Assembly (NCBI RefSeq): GCF_001865675.1
Contig: NZ_CP011319.1
Coordinates: 3,410,001-3,474,000, forward strand
Reading direction: 5' to 3'
Source: Janthinobacterium sp. 1_2014MBL_MicDiv
Lineage (GTDB): Bacteria > Pseudomonadota > Gammaproteobacteria > Burkholderiales > Burkholderiaceae_D
DNA length: 64,000 nucleotides
Shown piece after piece: positions 37,748 through 46,122 of this stretch (within the stretch, counting starts at the first letter, position 1; each line of letters opens with the position of its first letter). The notes beneath the pieces were generated by a model, which saw nothing but the letters and a program-made list of their open reading frames with translations, had not been told where the DNA came from and did no database searches. A program made the position numbers and the translations under genes.

Positions 37748-39381
37748 GCGGCGCGGCCGATCCGCAAGGCTTCCTTCGGCTCTTTCGCCAGCGGCCGCTT
37801 CATCCCCTTCAAGCCGCTGACGCTGGCTTGCTGGCCATTGAGCTTGAAGACGCTGACGACTTGCGCCAGGTTGTGCGCCTGATGCTGCATCGATTCGGCG
37901 GCCGCCGCCGATTCTTCCACCAAGGCTGCATTCTGCTGCGTCACGGCATCCATCTGGCCGATGGCGCGGTTGATCTCGTCGATGCCCACGCTTTGCTCGC
38001 TGCTGGCGGCCGTGATTTCCGTGATGATGTCGCTCACGCGCTGCACGCTGTCGACGATGTCGTTCATGGTCGAACCGGCCTGCGCCACCAGCATGCTGCC
38101 CGCGTTGACCTGCTCCACCGAGGCGCCGATGAGGGTCTTGATCTCTTTCGCGGCGCTGGCCGAACGCTGCGCCAGGTTGCGCACTTCGGACGCCACGACG
38201 GCAAAGCCGCGGCCCTGCTCGCCCGCGCGCGCCGCTTCCACGGCCGCGTTCAAGGCCAGGATATTCGTCTGGAAGGCGATGCCGTCGATCACGGAAATGA
38301 TGTCGACGATCTTGTTCGACGAGGCATTGATCGATTCCATCGTGCCCACCACCTGCGCCACCACCTCGCCGCCCTTGACGGCCACCTGCGCCGCCGACGC
38401 CGCCAGTTGATTCGCCTGGCGCGCATTGTCCGCGTTCTGCTTCACGGTGCTGGTCAGCTCTTCCATCGACGAAGCCGTCTCTTCCAGCGAACCGGCCTGC
38501 TCTTCCGTGCGGCTCGACAGGTCCTGGTTGCCGGCGGCAATTTGCGTCGACGAGGTGGCGATGCTGTCCGTGCCGCTGCGCACTTCGCTGACGATGGTCA
38601 GCAAGCTCGTGTTCATGTCCTTCAGGGCCAGCAGCAGTTGCCCGGTTTCATCCTTGGCGCTGGCGTCGATCTGCGCCGTCAGGTCGCCATCGGCCACCTT
38701 GCGCGCCACGTCCACGGCCGTGCGCAGCGGGCGCACGATACCCATCGTCAACAACCAGGCGCACACGACGCCAAAGCCCAGCGCCAAGGCAGCCAGCACC
38801 AGCAGCAGGTTGCGGCTGGTCTTGGCCACTTCATCGATATCGCGCGCCGTGGCGTCGATGCTGGCGCGCTGGTGTTCCAGCATGTTCATGATGACTTTCT
38901 GGTACTTCGCCGAGCCCGGCACGAAGACGGCCTGAAAAGCCTTTTCCGCCTCGGCTTCCTGGCCGCCCGCCTTCAGTTTCGACACTTGCTCGCGCGCATC
39001 CAGATACACCTTGCGCTGTTCGCTGACCTGGCGGAACAATTCCGTTTCTTGCGGACCAGAAATCAGGGCTTCGATTTTCTTTTGCAGTTCGCCCGAGACG
39101 ACGGACGACTGCTTCGCTTCTTCCGCGAAATACGCTCCCAGCGACGTGTCGGCGCTGCGCACGATGGCCGTGGTGCGGCGGATGCCGCTGTCGATCTTGC
39201 TGTACCAGTCGGAAATATAGCGTTCCTTGGCCAGCGGCTGCTCCATCATGTTGCGCGTGGCCGTGGCCACGTCATGCAAGCGCCACACGCTGATGCCCGT
39301 AATAAGCATGGAGAACAGCAAAATCACGGCAAAACCCAGGCCGAGGCGCACACCAATACTGACGTTTCTTAACAAATTCAT
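37744..39381 (-). CDS. Methyl-accepting chemotaxis protein (receptor 1)
   Basis: 545 residues. TM1 is about 11-33, a four-helix-bundle periplasmic sensor follows to about 190, then TM2 at about 191-213, HAMP at 214-266 and a long cytoplasmic coiled coil. The signalling tip is 'IDGIAFQTNILALNAAVEAARAGEQGRGFAVVASEVRNLA' (in two halves across residues 365-404). There is no C-terminal CheR-docking pentapeptide. Residues 168-519 are identical to receptor 2, while residues 59-167 differ. It is the second of two tandem receptor genes downstream of cheW. Confidence 0.96.
   Translation of the reverse strand: MNLLRNVSIGVRLGLGFAVILLFSMLITGISVWRLHDVATATRNMMEQPLAKERYISDWYSKIDSGIRRTTAIVRSADTSLGAYFAEEAKQSSVVSGELQKKIEALISGPQETELFRQVSEQRKVYLDAREQVSKLKAGGQEAEAEKAFQAVFVPGSAKYQKVIMNMLEHQRASIDATARDIDEVAKTSRNLLLVLAALALGFGVVCAWLLTMGIVRPLRTAVDVARKVADGDLTAQIDASAKDETGQLLLALKDMNTSLLTIVSEVRSGTDSIATSSTQIAAGNQDLSSRTEEQAGSLEETASSMEELTSTVKQNADNARQANQLAASAAQVAVKGGEVVAQVVGTMESINASSNKIVDIISVIDGIAFQTNILALNAAVEAARAGEQGRGFAVVASEVRNLAQRSASAAKEIKTLIGASVEQVNAGSMLVAQAGSTMNDIVDSVQRVSDIITEITAASSEQSVGIDEINRAIGQMDAVTQQNAALVEESAAAAESMQHQAHNLAQVVSVFKLNGQQASVSGLKGMKRPLAKEPKEALRIGRAA
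37825..38880. repeat. 1056-bp direct repeat copy 1 (receptor signalling half)
   Basis: It aligns without gaps to 39561-40616 (offset 1736 bp) and is almost base-for-base identical, with only scattered, mainly silent changes seen. It covers TM2, HAMP and the signalling domain. Boundaries are sharp: the sequences diverge immediately on both sides. Confidence 0.9.
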
Positions 39382-39440
39382 GTGAATATCCTAAAAAAGC
39401 GGAACCAGACTACAAAAGAGTACAAAGGAAAGGCCGAACA

Positions 39441-39480
39441 CGGCAGCCACTGCCGCGGGCAAGCACTGCTGCGCTTGCCC
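39441..39480 (-). other. Two hairpins between the receptor genes
   Basis: CGGCAG-CCA-CTGCCG (39441-39455) and GGGCAAGC/GCTTGCCC (39457-39480) lie 18 bp past the receptor 2 stop, in the 116-bp gap. No strong U tract follows. They may be a partial terminator or mRNA 3' stabiliser. Confidence 0.45.
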
Positions 39481-39497
39481 CTGATTCGAATATGCGC

Positions 39498-41117
39498 TTA
39501 GCCCAGGCGCAAGGCTGGCGGCGACGCCGGGCGCCGGGCGCCCTGCAAACCGCCGGCCATGGCTTGCTGGCCATTGAGCTTGAACACGCTGACGACTTGC
39601 GCCAGGTTGTGCGCCTGGTGCTGCATCGATTCGGCGGCCGCCGCCGATTCTTCCACCAAGGCTGCATTCTGCTGCGTCACGGCATCCATCTGGCCGATGG
39701 CGCGGTTGATCTCGTCGATGCCCACGCTTTGCTCGCTGCTGGCGGCCGTGATTTCCGTGATGATGTCGCTCACGCGCTGCACGCTGTCGACGATGTCGTT
39801 CATGGTCGAACCGGCCTGCGCCACCAGCATGCTGCCCGCGTTGACCTGCTCCACCGAGGCGCCGATGAGGGTCTTGATCTCTTTCGCGGCGCTGGCCGAA
39901 CGCTGCGCCAGGTTGCGCACTTCGGACGCCACGACGGCAAAGCCGCGGCCCTGCTCGCCCGCGCGCGCCGCTTCCACGGCCGCGTTCAAGGCCAGGATAT
40001 TCGTCTGGAAGGCGATGCCGTCGATCACGGAAATGATGTCGACGATCTTGTTCGACGAGGCATTGATCGATTCCATCGTGCCCACCACCTGCGCCACCAC
40101 CTCGCCGCCCTTGACGGCCACCTGCGCCGCCGACGCCGCCAGTTGATTCGCCTGGCGCGCATTGTCCGCGTTCTGCTTCACGGTGCTGGTCAGCTCTTCC
40201 ATCGACGAAGCCGTCTCTTCCAGCGAACCGGCCTGCTCTTCCGTGCGGCTCGACAGGTCCTGGTTGCCGGCGGCAATTTGCGTCGACGAGGTGGCGATGC
40301 TGTCCGTGCCGCTGCGCACTTCGCTGACGATGGTCAGCAAGCTCGTGTTCATGTCCTTCAGGGCCAGCAGCAGTTGCCCGGTTTCATCCTTGGCGCTGGC
40401 GTCGATCTGCGCCGTCAGGTCGCCATCGGCCACCTTGCGCGCCACGTCCACGGCCGTGCGCAGCGGGCGCACGATACCCATCGTCAACAACCAGGCGCAC
40501 ACGACGCCAAAGCCCAGCGCCAAGGCAGCCAGCACCAGCAGCAGGTTGCGGCTGGTCTTGGCCACTTCATCGATATCGCGCGCCGTGGCGTCGATGCTGG
40601 CGCGCTGGTGCTCCAGCAAGTCCAGCACCATCTTCTGGTACTTGGCGGCGGCCGGCACGAAGGTTTTTTCAAACACATCGTTGGCGGCCTCGACCTGCGA
40701 TTCGCCCTTCAGCTTGTAGACCTGGTCGCGCGAACCGATATACACCTTGCGCTGCTCCAGCAAGCCCGCGAACATGGCCTTTTCCTCCGGCTTGTCGATC
40801 AGTGCCTCGATCTTCTTTTGCAGCTCGGCCGAGCTGGCCGACGAGACTTTCGATTCCTCGGCGAAATAGCCGCTAAGCGAGGTGTCGCTGCTGCGGGCGA
40901 TGGCGATCGTGCGGCGCACGGCGCTGTCGATGCGGCCATACCAGTCGGAAATATAACGTTCCTTGGCCAGCGGCTGCTCCATCATGGTGCGCGTGGCCGT
41001 GGCCACGTCATGCAAGCGCCACACGCTGATGCCGGTAATAAGCATGGAAAACAGCAAAATCACGGCAAAACCGAGTCCGAGCCGGACACCGATGCTGACG
41101 TTGCGTAATACATTCAT
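39498..41117 (-). CDS. Methyl-accepting chemotaxis protein (receptor 2)
   Basis: 539 residues with the same layout as receptor 1: TM1 (11-33), four-helix-bundle sensor, TM2, HAMP, signalling hairpin. The first ~58 residues are nearly the same as receptor 1, 59-167 are clearly different, 168-519 are identical, and the tails differ again. Different ligand specificity with the same output is the likely result. Both genes have TTTTTAGGAT about 5 nt before their ATG. Confidence 0.96.
   Translation of the reverse strand: MNVLRNVSIGVRLGLGFAVILLFSMLITGISVWRLHDVATATRTMMEQPLAKERYISDWYGRIDSAVRRTIAIARSSDTSLSGYFAEESKVSSASSAELQKKIEALIDKPEEKAMFAGLLEQRKVYIGSRDQVYKLKGESQVEAANDVFEKTFVPAAAKYQKMVLDLLEHQRASIDATARDIDEVAKTSRNLLLVLAALALGFGVVCAWLLTMGIVRPLRTAVDVARKVADGDLTAQIDASAKDETGQLLLALKDMNTSLLTIVSEVRSGTDSIATSSTQIAAGNQDLSSRTEEQAGSLEETASSMEELTSTVKQNADNARQANQLAASAAQVAVKGGEVVAQVVGTMESINASSNKIVDIISVIDGIAFQTNILALNAAVEAARAGEQGRGFAVVASEVRNLAQRSASAAKEIKTLIGASVEQVNAGSMLVAQAGSTMNDIVDSVQRVSDIITEITAASSEQSVGIDEINRAIGQMDAVTQQNAALVEESAAAAESMQHQAHNLAQVVSVFKLNGQQAMAGGLQGARRPASPPALRLG
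39561..40616. repeat. 1056-bp direct repeat copy 2 (receptor signalling half)
   Basis: Partner of 37825-38880. The near-perfect identity, including third codon positions, against flanks that have diverged at protein level points to gene conversion or a very recent exchange and not simple old duplication. Confidence 0.9.
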
Positions 41118-41212
41118 GTAACTATCCTAAAAAGCCCCAAGGCCAGCGTGGCAACAGGCTGGCGATCCCGCTCAAGAGCGGGCGCTGGCTGGCCGCTATA
41201 GCGAATCGGCAT

Positions 41213-41255
41213 AAAAAGTGAAACTGGCGCACGGTTCGGCTGAACCGTGCGCCAG
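41213..41255 (-). terminator. Strong terminator between cheW and receptor 2
   Basis: A perfect 14-bp stem (41224-41237 with 41242-41255) and a 4-nt loop, followed on the minus strand by TTTCACTTTTT. It lies about 140 bp past the cheW stop and probably separates cheW from the receptor genes. Confidence 0.75.
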
Positions 41256-41354
41256 GAAATGCGCTAGCGTGCGCCTTGCAGAAAAAGCAAACAATGCTTA
41301 GGGTCAATTGTTTCTCAAAAAACCCTCCCGGCACCGGGGTGTCAGGACTTGTCG

Positions 41355-41393
41355 AGGGCAATGCAACGCCGTCCTGGACTTTTCCTGGCGGCC
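41355..41393. repeat. Family A palindrome, right half only (3' of cheW)
   Basis: It matches the right half of the 13862-13960 element (GGCAATGCAACGCCG, TGGAC, TTTTC, GGCG blocks in order) and runs into the cheW stop codon. The left half is missing. A GTC-GGAC/GTCCTGGAC pairing with the upstream flank may give a smaller hairpin. Confidence 0.6.
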
Positions 41394-41884
41394 TAGGCGG
41401 CCAGTTTCTCGATCAGACCCATGTCGGCGCTGGACATCAGCTGGTCGATATCGACCAGAATCAGCATGCGCTCGTCGATGGTGCCCAGGCCGATCACGTA
41501 TTCCGTGTTGATCGAACGGCCCATGTCCGGCGCCGGCTTGATTTGTTCGGGCAGCAAGGTGGTGACGTCGGAGACGCGGTCGACCACCATGCCCACCACG
41601 CGGTTGCCGATATTGAGGATGATGACGACGGTGAACTGGTCGTAGCTGGGCGTGCCCAGGTTGAACTTGATGCGCATGTCGACGATCGGCACGATGATGC
41701 CGCGCAGGTTGACCACGCCCTTGACGAACTCGGGGGCGTTGGCGATGCGCGTCGGCGTTTCATAGCTGCGGATTTCGCTGACTTTCTGGATGTCGATGCC
41801 GTACTCTTCCTGGCCCAGGGTAAAAGCCAGGTATTCGGCAGCCTTGGCAACGGCCGCGCCAGATTCGCTGGAAGTGGTGCTCAT
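41393..41884 (-). CDS. cheW: Chemotaxis coupling protein CheW
   Basis: Adaptor that links chemoreceptors to the CheA kinase. 163 residues. CheW blocks are 'YLAFTLGQEEYGIDIQKVSEIRSYETPTRIANAPEFVKGVVNLRG' (across residues 18-62) and 'PIVDMRIKF', ending 'VDIDQLMSSADMGL'. It lies upstream of two receptor genes on the same strand. No cheA, cheY or cheR lies in the window, so the main chemotaxis operon is elsewhere. Confidence 0.96.
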   Translation of the reverse strand: MSTTSSESGAAVAKAAEYLAFTLGQEEYGIDIQKVSEIRSYETPTRIANAPEFVKGVVNLRGIIVPIVDMRIKFNLGTPSYDQFTVVIILNIGNRVVGMVVDRVSDVTTLLPEQIKPAPDMGRSINTEYVIGLGTIDERMLILVDIDQLMSSADMGLIEKLAA

Positions 41885-42243
41885 GATAATCCTTTAGTTA
41901 AATCGCCCGGGGGCGCAGGCCACGGCACGCTGCATGCATGCCGTTGACGTGACAAGAGCCAGCCGCAAGGAATGGCTCCGACTTATATGTTTTTGCAAAT
42001 ACTTTCCTGCAATTAGCTTATGCTTCTAATTTCCGTGCGGCAATGTTACCCCATGTAAATTTTACATGCACTAAAAAAGAGCGTCTGGCGGCGGGCTTCA
42101 TTGCCAAAGAGGAAATTACGTGGCAAAAACGGCACGCTGCGCGGCCCCCATCGGATCGCCGGCACAGGCGCCGGTACTGCCCGGCCCGCCGTTTTATGCC
42201 ACACTGCGGCCTTTGCCTCCCTTGTCTTTTAGAAGTCTGAACC
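41885..42243. other. Divergent intergenic region, cheW / HD gene
   Basis: 359 bp without a gene. It contains a perfect 8-bp inverted repeat CATGTAAA-T-TTTACATG (42052-42068), which resembles a repressor site, in an AT-rich stretch about 180 bp before the HD gene. No clear sigma-70 or sigma-28 promoter was found on either strand by eye. Confidence 0.45.
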
Positions 42244-42903
42244 ATGCATACCTTGCTTTCCCAATGGCAGCCGCGCCTGCTGGCGCTGGCCACGGCCGGC
42301 CTCGGCGACGACAGCGCCCACGACATCAACCACCTGCACCGCGTCTGGCGCAATGCCGAACTCCTGCTGCAGGAGCATGCCGACGCAGATGCGCTCGTGG
42401 TCTTGGCCGCCTGCTATCTGCACGACCTGGTCAACCTGCCGAAAAACCATCGCGAGCGCCACCTGGCGTCGCGCCAGGCGGCCGCGCTGGCCTGCCGCCA
42501 GCTGGAGGAACTCGATTTCCCGGCGGATAAACTCGCTGCCGTCGGCCACGCCATCGAAACGCACAGCTTTTCCGCCAATCTGCCGCCGCACACCATCGAA
42601 GCGCAAATCGTGCAGGATGCCGACCGCATCGATGCGCTCGGCGCCGTGGGGCTGGCGCGCCTGTTCTATACGGCGGCGCGCATGGACAGCGCGCTGGCGC
42701 ATGGCGCGGACCCGCTGGCGCAGCATCGCGAGCTTGACGACAAGGCATATGCGCTCGACCATATCGTCACCAAGCTGGACAAGCTGCCCGGCAAGATGCA
42801 GACGGCGGCGGGACGCGCCCTGGCCGAACGGCGGCTGGCCGTGCTGACGGATTTCCGCGCCACCTTTGCCGCCGAATGGGGCGCCGCTTCCGGTCCGGCT
42901 TGA
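42244..42903 (+). CDS. HD-domain phosphohydrolase (YedJ-like)
   Basis: 219 residues with the HD metal site: H in 'SAHDINHLHRVW', the HD pair in 'ACYLHDLVNLPKNH', and D in 'IVQDADRIDALGAVGLARLFY', which is the layout of the YedJ/YedJ-like HD hydrolases. The substrate is probably a small phosphate compound or nucleotide; not determined. It stands alone before the MFS gene. Confidence 0.8.
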   Translation: MHTLLSQWQPRLLALATAGLGDDSAHDINHLHRVWRNAELLLQEHADADALVVLAACYLHDLVNLPKNHRERHLASRQAAALACRQLEELDFPADKLAAVGHAIETHSFSANLPPHTIEAQIVQDADRIDALGAVGLARLFYTAARMDSALAHGADPLAQHRELDDKAYALDHIVTKLDKLPGKMQTAAGRALAERRLAVLTDFRATFAAEWGAASGPA

Positions 42904-42913
42904 TGGCGATAGC

Positions 42914-42938
42914 CAGCATCGCGCATGCTGTCTATAAT
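42914..42938 (+). promoter_or_regulatory. Candidate promoter with inverted repeat, Tet-type MFS gene
   Basis: TATAAT at 42933-42938 with a perfect inverted repeat CAGCAT-CGCGC-ATGCTG (42914-42930) directly upstream, in the -35/spacer zone. No good -35 box. A regulator binding the repeat would block or assist transcription. About 100 nt of leader would precede the gene. Confidence 0.5.
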
Positions 42939-43041
42939 ATAAGGCTCAGCTATCGCGCCACGGCAGCACCGCGTCGGCGCAACGCCAACAACTGAACCCC
43001 GCTGGCCGCACGGCTGCGCGGGGTGTGCGCCGAAAGCATGC

Positions 43042-44331
43042 ATGTCCGATAAAACCAGCCCCGACAGCCATTCCACGTCTTCCCCCGCCGCGCCAGTACG
43101 TGCCGGCAACCTCAATTTCATCCTCGTCTGCGTCTTCATCGACATGCTGGGCATCGGCCTGGTGGTGCCCGTGCTGCCCATCCTGATCGGCGACTTTGTC
43201 GACGGCAAGGATGCGCAGGCGTTCTGGTACGGCATCATGGCGGCCGTCTTCGGCTTGCTGCAATTCATCTTCATGCCCATGCTGGGCGCCATCAGCGACC
43301 GCGTGGGGCGCCGCCCCGTACTGCTGTATTCGATGGCGGGCATGAGCGTCAACTTCCTCACCACGGGCTGGGCGCCCAACCTGGCCTGCCTGTTCATCGG
43401 CCGCGTCATCGGCGGCGTCTCGTCGGCCAGCATGTCCGTCGCGGCCGCGTATGCATCCGACGTCTCCACGCCGGACAACCGCGCCAAGAGCTTCGGCAAG
43501 ATCGGCGCCGCCTTCGGCCTGGGCTTCATCTGCGGCCCCATGCTCGGTGGCCTGCTGGGCGAAATCAATCTGCACCTGCCGTTCTACGTGGCGGCGGGCC
43601 TGTCGGCAGGCAATTTCATCTATGGCTACTTCATGGTGCCCGAATCGCTGGCACGGGGACCGGGGCCGCGCGCGCCGTTCACCCTGGCCCGCATCAACCC
43701 GTTCGCGGCCCTGCTGAAACTGGCGCGCCGCACGGAAATCCGCGGCCTCGTGGTGGCTTTCGGCCTGATGACGTTTGCGCAGATGATGCTCAACACGACG
43801 TGGGTGCTGTACACGCACTTCCGCTTCGACTGGACGCCGCGCCAGAACGGCATCGCCCTGTTCTGCGTGGGACTGTGCGCGGCCGTGGTGCAGGCGGGCC
43901 TGCTGGGCATCCTCATCAAGCGCTTTGGCGAAGTGCGCCTGTCGCTGCTGGGCATGGCGTCGGGCGCCCTCACCTATCTGCTGTATGGCCTGGCCACGCA
44001 GGGCTGGATGATGTATGCGCTGATCCTGTGCAACCTGCTGGCCTTTGCCGCCGGCCCGGCCCTGCAAGGCATCATCTCGAAGTCATCCAACGCCGGCGAA
44101 CAGGGAGAATTGATGGGCTCCCTGCAATCGATCAGCAGCCTGGCCATCATCATCATGCCTTTGCTAGGCAGCATGATCCTCGGCGAAGTGAGCCACCTGC
44201 CGGCGCAGGACTGGCGCATCGGCAGCACCTTCTACCTGTGCGCCATCATGCAAACCGGGGGCATCGTCGTGGCCTGGCGCTACTTCAAGGCGCAGCGCCA
44301 GACGCGACTTGCGGTTTCCACCACAAAGTAG
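43042..44331 (+). CDS. MFS transporter, Tet(A)-type
   Basis: 429 residues with a hydrophilic N-terminal tail and about 12 membrane helices. The first helix has 'CVFIDMLGIGLVVPVLP', and motif A reads 'GAISDRVGRRPVLL'. 'RVIGGVSSASMSVAAAYASDVS' and 'GFICGPMLGGLLGE' are typical of the tetracycline/H+ antiporter group. Chromosomal members often export other compounds, so tetracycline resistance should not be assumed. No TetR gene is adjacent. Confidence 0.85.
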   Translation: MSDKTSPDSHSTSSPAAPVRAGNLNFILVCVFIDMLGIGLVVPVLPILIGDFVDGKDAQAFWYGIMAAVFGLLQFIFMPMLGAISDRVGRRPVLLYSMAGMSVNFLTTGWAPNLACLFIGRVIGGVSSASMSVAAAYASDVSTPDNRAKSFGKIGAAFGLGFICGPMLGGLLGEINLHLPFYVAAGLSAGNFIYGYFMVPESLARGPGPRAPFTLARINPFAALLKLARRTEIRGLVVAFGLMTFAQMMLNTTWVLYTHFRFDWTPRQNGIALFCVGLCAAVVQAGLLGILIKRFGEVRLSLLGMASGALTYLLYGLATQGWMMYALILCNLLAFAAGPALQGIISKSSNAGEQGELMGSLQSISSLAIIIMPLLGSMILGEVSHLPAQDWRIGSTFYLCAIMQTGGIVVAWRYFKAQRQTRLAVSTTK

Positions 44332-44424
44332 TCAGCAGGATAATATTGCATTTGAGAAATAAATAGGCGAGAATGGGGAATCAGCCGCGCGTTACCGACG
44401 TCCGGCATTCGATGGTGAGCAAGG

Positions 44425-45252
44425 ATGGGTATGACTGACTTTTATTCCAGCGCCTGGCGCCGAACCGTGGCCATGCTGGCGCTGGCGCTGCCATCCCTGG
44501 CTGGCGCGCAATGCTCGCGCGACATCCAGGTGCCCGTGGCGGCCATCGGCGCCAGCGTCGTGATCAATGGCGCCAGCATCGGCGGCATCTACCCCGACAT
44601 GCTGCGCAGCATGGGCGCCAAGGTGGGCTGCCATTTCGTCTTCACGGCCGTGCCCCGCGCGCGCCTGGAAGCGATGTTCGAGACGGGCAAGGCGGACATG
44701 CTGATCCCCGCCAGCAGCACGCCGCGGCGCGACCAGCACGGCCTGTTCATCCCCCTGATGGGCAACCGGCCCCTGCTCATTTCGCTGCAAGGCGCGCGCG
44801 CGCCCATCAGCACCATGCAGGAATTGATGGAGCGGCGCGAATTGCGCGTGGCGCTCGTACGCGGCTACGACTATGGCACGCCGTACCAGGCGCTGGCCAA
44901 GGAACTCTCCAGCCAGGGCCGCCTGTTCTACGAGGTCGACGCGCTGTCCGTGGCACGCCTGATGCAAAGCGGCTTCATCGACGCCACCATCATGAGTCCC
45001 ACCATCCTCGCCGGCGTGGCGCAAAACGATGCGCGCGTGTACGGCCTGGCCGACCGCCTGCGCCTGGAAGCGCTGCCCGAGCTGCCCTGGGGCATGAGCG
45101 GCGTCTATCTGTCGCGCAAGACCTTGACGGCCGATGACCAGGCCACCCTGCGCGAACTGCTGGAAAAGGCGGGCCGCTCGGGCACGCTGATGGATGGCTT
45201 CCAGCGCCATCACCGGCAGGAACTCTTGTCGCTGAGCATACGTCCCCGCTAG
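44425..45252 (+). CDS. Periplasmic solute-binding protein, SBP_bac_3-like
   Basis: 275 residues with a signal peptide (residues ~11-28, 'AWRRTVAMLALALPSLAGAQC'-type, cut after AGA). The solute-binding fold is recognisable from 'VVINGASIGGIYPDMLRSMG', 'ARLEAMFETGKADMLIPASSTPRRD' and 'LRVALVRGYDYGTPY'. No ABC permease or ATPase is nearby, so it is an orphan binding protein. An ATG at 44431 is an alternative start. It ends 9 bp before the DMT gene and may be co-transcribed. Confidence 0.78.
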   Translation: MGMTDFYSSAWRRTVAMLALALPSLAGAQCSRDIQVPVAAIGASVVINGASIGGIYPDMLRSMGAKVGCHFVFTAVPRARLEAMFETGKADMLIPASSTPRRDQHGLFIPLMGNRPLLISLQGARAPISTMQELMERRELRVALVRGYDYGTPYQALAKELSSQGRLFYEVDALSVARLMQSGFIDATIMSPTILAGVAQNDARVYGLADRLRLEALPELPWGMSGVYLSRKTLTADDQATLRELLEKAGRSGTLMDGFQRHHRQELLSLSIRPR

Positions 45253-45261
45253 GGCCCTCGC

Positions 45262-46119
45262 ATGTCGGGTTTGGTCGTCGCCGTCGTCCTGTTTGCCGCC
45301 CTGCTGCACGCCAGCTGGAACGCCATCGTCAAGTCGGGCAAGGATACCTTCCTCAGCACGGTGCTGGTCTCCGTCGGCGCGGCCCTGATTTCGCTGGCGG
45401 TCCTGCCGTTCGTCGCCGCTCCCGCGCCCGCCAGCTGGCCCTACCTGGCTGCCTCGGCCGTGGCCCAGCTGGCCTATTATTCGCTGCTGGCGGCCGCCTA
45501 CAGGGCGGGCGACATGAGCCACGCCTACCCCCTGATGCGCGGCAGCGCGCCGCTGATCGTCGCGCTGGCCAGCTGGCCCCTGATCGGCGAGCGCCTGTCC
45601 TTCACGCAGATGGGCGCCGTCGGCTGCATCTGCGCCGGCATCTTCGCCCTGTATATTGCCTCGCGCACGCCCGCCATCGGCGGCATGCCGAAAAACACGG
45701 GGCGCGCCACGGCCTTTGCGCTGGGCAATGCCTGCGTCATCGCCAGCTACACGCTGATCGACGGCATCGGCGTGCGCCTGTCCGGCGCGCCGGCCGCCTA
45801 TACCATGTGGATTTTTGTCTTGAACGGCGCCGGACTCTTGCTGTGGACGGCGGTGCGCCGCCCGGCCGACCTGCTGGCGTATGCACAAACGCAATGGCAT
45901 CTGGCCGCGTTCGGAGGTTTCGGCACCCTGGCCTCGTATGGCCTGGCCCTGTGGGCCATGACGCAGGCGCCCGTGGCCGCCATCGCCGCCCTGCGCGAAA
46001 CGTCGATTTTGTTCGCCATCGCCATCGCGGCCCTGTTCCTGCGCGAAAAAATCAGCCCCCGCCGCTACCTGGCCATCGGCCTGATCGCGGCGGGCGCCGT
46101 GCTGATGCGCGCAGGCTAA
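45262..46119 (+). CDS. EamA/DMT family transporter
   Basis: 285 residues with about ten hydrophobic helices in two EamA repeats ('AALLHASWNAIVKSGKD' near the start; 'AIAALRETSILFAIAIAALFLREKISPRRYLAIGLIAAGAVLM' in the last helices). The family exports amino acids and other metabolites. It is 9 bp after the solute-binding protein gene and ends 3 bp from the convergent hydrolase gene. Confidence 0.85.
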   Translation: MSGLVVAVVLFAALLHASWNAIVKSGKDTFLSTVLVSVGAALISLAVLPFVAAPAPASWPYLAASAVAQLAYYSLLAAAYRAGDMSHAYPLMRGSAPLIVALASWPLIGERLSFTQMGAVGCICAGIFALYIASRTPAIGGMPKNTGRATAFALGNACVIASYTLIDGIGVRLSGAPAAYTMWIFVLNGAGLLLWTAVRRPADLLAYAQTQWHLAAFGGFGTLASYGLALWAMTQAPVAAIAALRETSILFAIAIAALFLREKISPRRYLAIGLIAAGAVLMRAG

Positions 46120-46122
46120 GGC

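Noticed and set aside
37744..41117. The two receptor genes as an assembly duplication artefact
   Set aside because: Sensor domains and tails differ in many residues and borders are at defined points, so both genes are taken as real. Long reads would settle it.
41118..41392. Sigma-28 promoter for the chemoreceptor genes
   Set aside because: A GCCGATTC -10-like sequence exists on the minus strand, but no TAAA -35 box is at the right distance.
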